Assembly: GCA_029204225.1 (NCBI GenBank)
Contig: CM055093.1
Location: 2,398,887-2,462,886 of the forward strand
DNA: 64,000 nucleotides
Reading direction: 5' to 3'
Origin: Diphasiastrum complanatum
Lineage: Eukaryota; Streptophyta; Lycopodiopsida; Lycopodiales; Lycopodiaceae
Shown here: positions 63,204 to 64,000 of the stretch, piece by piece
Position numbering within the stretch: the first letter of the stretch is position 1
Layout of the letters: every line of letters starts with the position of its first letter
Program-made: the position numbers and the translations under genes
The notes under the pieces: generated by a model
The model's database searches: none
Told to the model about the DNA's origin: nothing
Seen by the model: the letters and a program-made list of their open reading frames with translations, nothing else

Positions 63204-64000
63204 ATGGCAACTCTAAGCGAGAGTGTCCTCAATGAGTCAAGCAAATTGGTAGGTGCCGGCAACTATGCAGTCTGGAAATTCAAATTGAAAAACATTTTGA
63301 TGGAAAATGAGCTATGGGAGATCGTGATAGGTGAAGAGACAAGGCCAGTGATAAAAGAAGATTAACGAAGATGAAGTTGCATACATTGCGGATGGATGAT
63401 GGGGCAACTATTGCCGATCACATACTGACGATCAAAGAGATTCGTGACCAATTAGTAGTAGTTGGAGAGTGAGTACAAGATCGTGAGATCGTACAATTGA
63501 CATTGAATAGTCTGAGTGAGTCACATCAGATGTTTGTGACAAGTATAGCCACAAGAGAAAATCTTCCAACCTATGAAGAACTAGGTGGATTGCTTTTGCA
63601 GGAAGAGCAACATCAAGAGAACTTGAATCATCGTAACAGGGGCTATGATCAAGCTCTTGCAGTTAGAGGACGAGTTGGAAGATTTGGCCCTGGAAGGTAT
63701 TAGTCAAGAGGAGGTAACTCAAGCCAGGTTTCATTTCAACAATTTCATGAGCAAGTCAATGATAGTCCGAATTGTGAGGCAATTGGAATCAAGGCCAAGG
63801 TCAAGGATGCGGCTATTCAAGACAAAATAAACCTGGAAATTGTAAGTATTGCAACAAACCTGGCCACTGGGAGCGTGAATGCATCAAAAAACAGAAGGAG
63901 ATGGAACAAAGAAAAGACAAATGGCAAGTGGGAAATTATGTTGATCAACATCAATTTGATGACTATTATTATGAAGACTTATACTGATCAACATCAATAC
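63204..64000 (+). pseudogene. Copia element U gag with zinc knuckle (runs off window)
   Basis: Starts 'MATLSESVLNESSKLVGAGN' and 'YAVWKFKLKNILMENELWEIV', stops after about 54 residues, then resumes 'MKLHTLRMDDGATIADHILTIKEIRDQL', 'VQLTLNSLSESHQMFVTSIA' and 'LPTYEELGGLLLQEEQ', and after a frame change a knuckle 'CKYCNKPGHWEREC' at 63841-63882 (C-x2-C-x4-H-x4-C). A deletion seems to have removed the middle of the N-terminal half. Protease and pol lie beyond the window. Confidence 0.88.

Overview
The window is nuclear DNA of a land plant with a large, repeat-rich genome. Two spliced plant genes sit in a mass of broken LTR retrotransposons with plant-type primer-binding sites: initiator-Met tRNA type for the Ty1/copia elements, and Asp-tRNA-like for the Ty3/gypsy elements. 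Long AT-rich spacers and heavily nested, aged elements would suit a conifer or another large-genome plant, but nothing in the sequence fixes the species. No rRNA, tRNA, CRISPR or bacterial operon is seen.

Layout. 1-5552: two Ty3/gypsy fragments meeting tail to tail, the second with a 782-bp LTR. 5553-7313: a spacer with a near-perfect hairpin, then an unknown split reading frame (minus). 7314-8560: non-coding. 8565-11160: decayed gene of an unrecognised DNA-transposon-like protein (minus). 11464-13994: decayed copia (minus). 13995-16900: unknown coding scrap, tandem repeats and a G-box-rich promoter. 16977-19479: intact two-exon RHM, UDP-rhamnose synthase. 19480-24450: non-coding with tandem repeats. 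24450-26675: copia remnant (minus), cut by a gypsy element (26678-30330, plus) whose Gag region carries four zinc knuckles. 31341-31964: SWIM zinc-finger remnant (minus). 33400-38537: three truncated copia elements. 38538-49312: a nested complex in which copia Y is inserted in copia X and parts have been inverted. 49313-55300: LTR relics and spacers. 55335-58418: two-exon gene for an 819-residue plant protein of unknown function (minus). 60240-64000: nested copia elements S, T and U, the last with a repeat-packed leader and its gag running off the window.

How it works together. Only RHM and the 55-58 kb gene look like functioning host genes. RHM makes UDP-L-rhamnose for pectin and glycosides. 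The rest is a layered record of insertions. The best-resolved event is Y (minus strand, LTR 45146-45813) inserted in X with a 5-bp target duplication CTTAT, followed by an inversion of about 0.92 kb spanning Y's 3' LTR and X's integrase. The most unusual recurrent signal is a palindrome, CACACGTGTG, present eight times exactly and often paired about 19-20 bp centre to centre in several apparently unrelated repeats.

All assignments come from reading translations and aligning by eye. No database search was possible.
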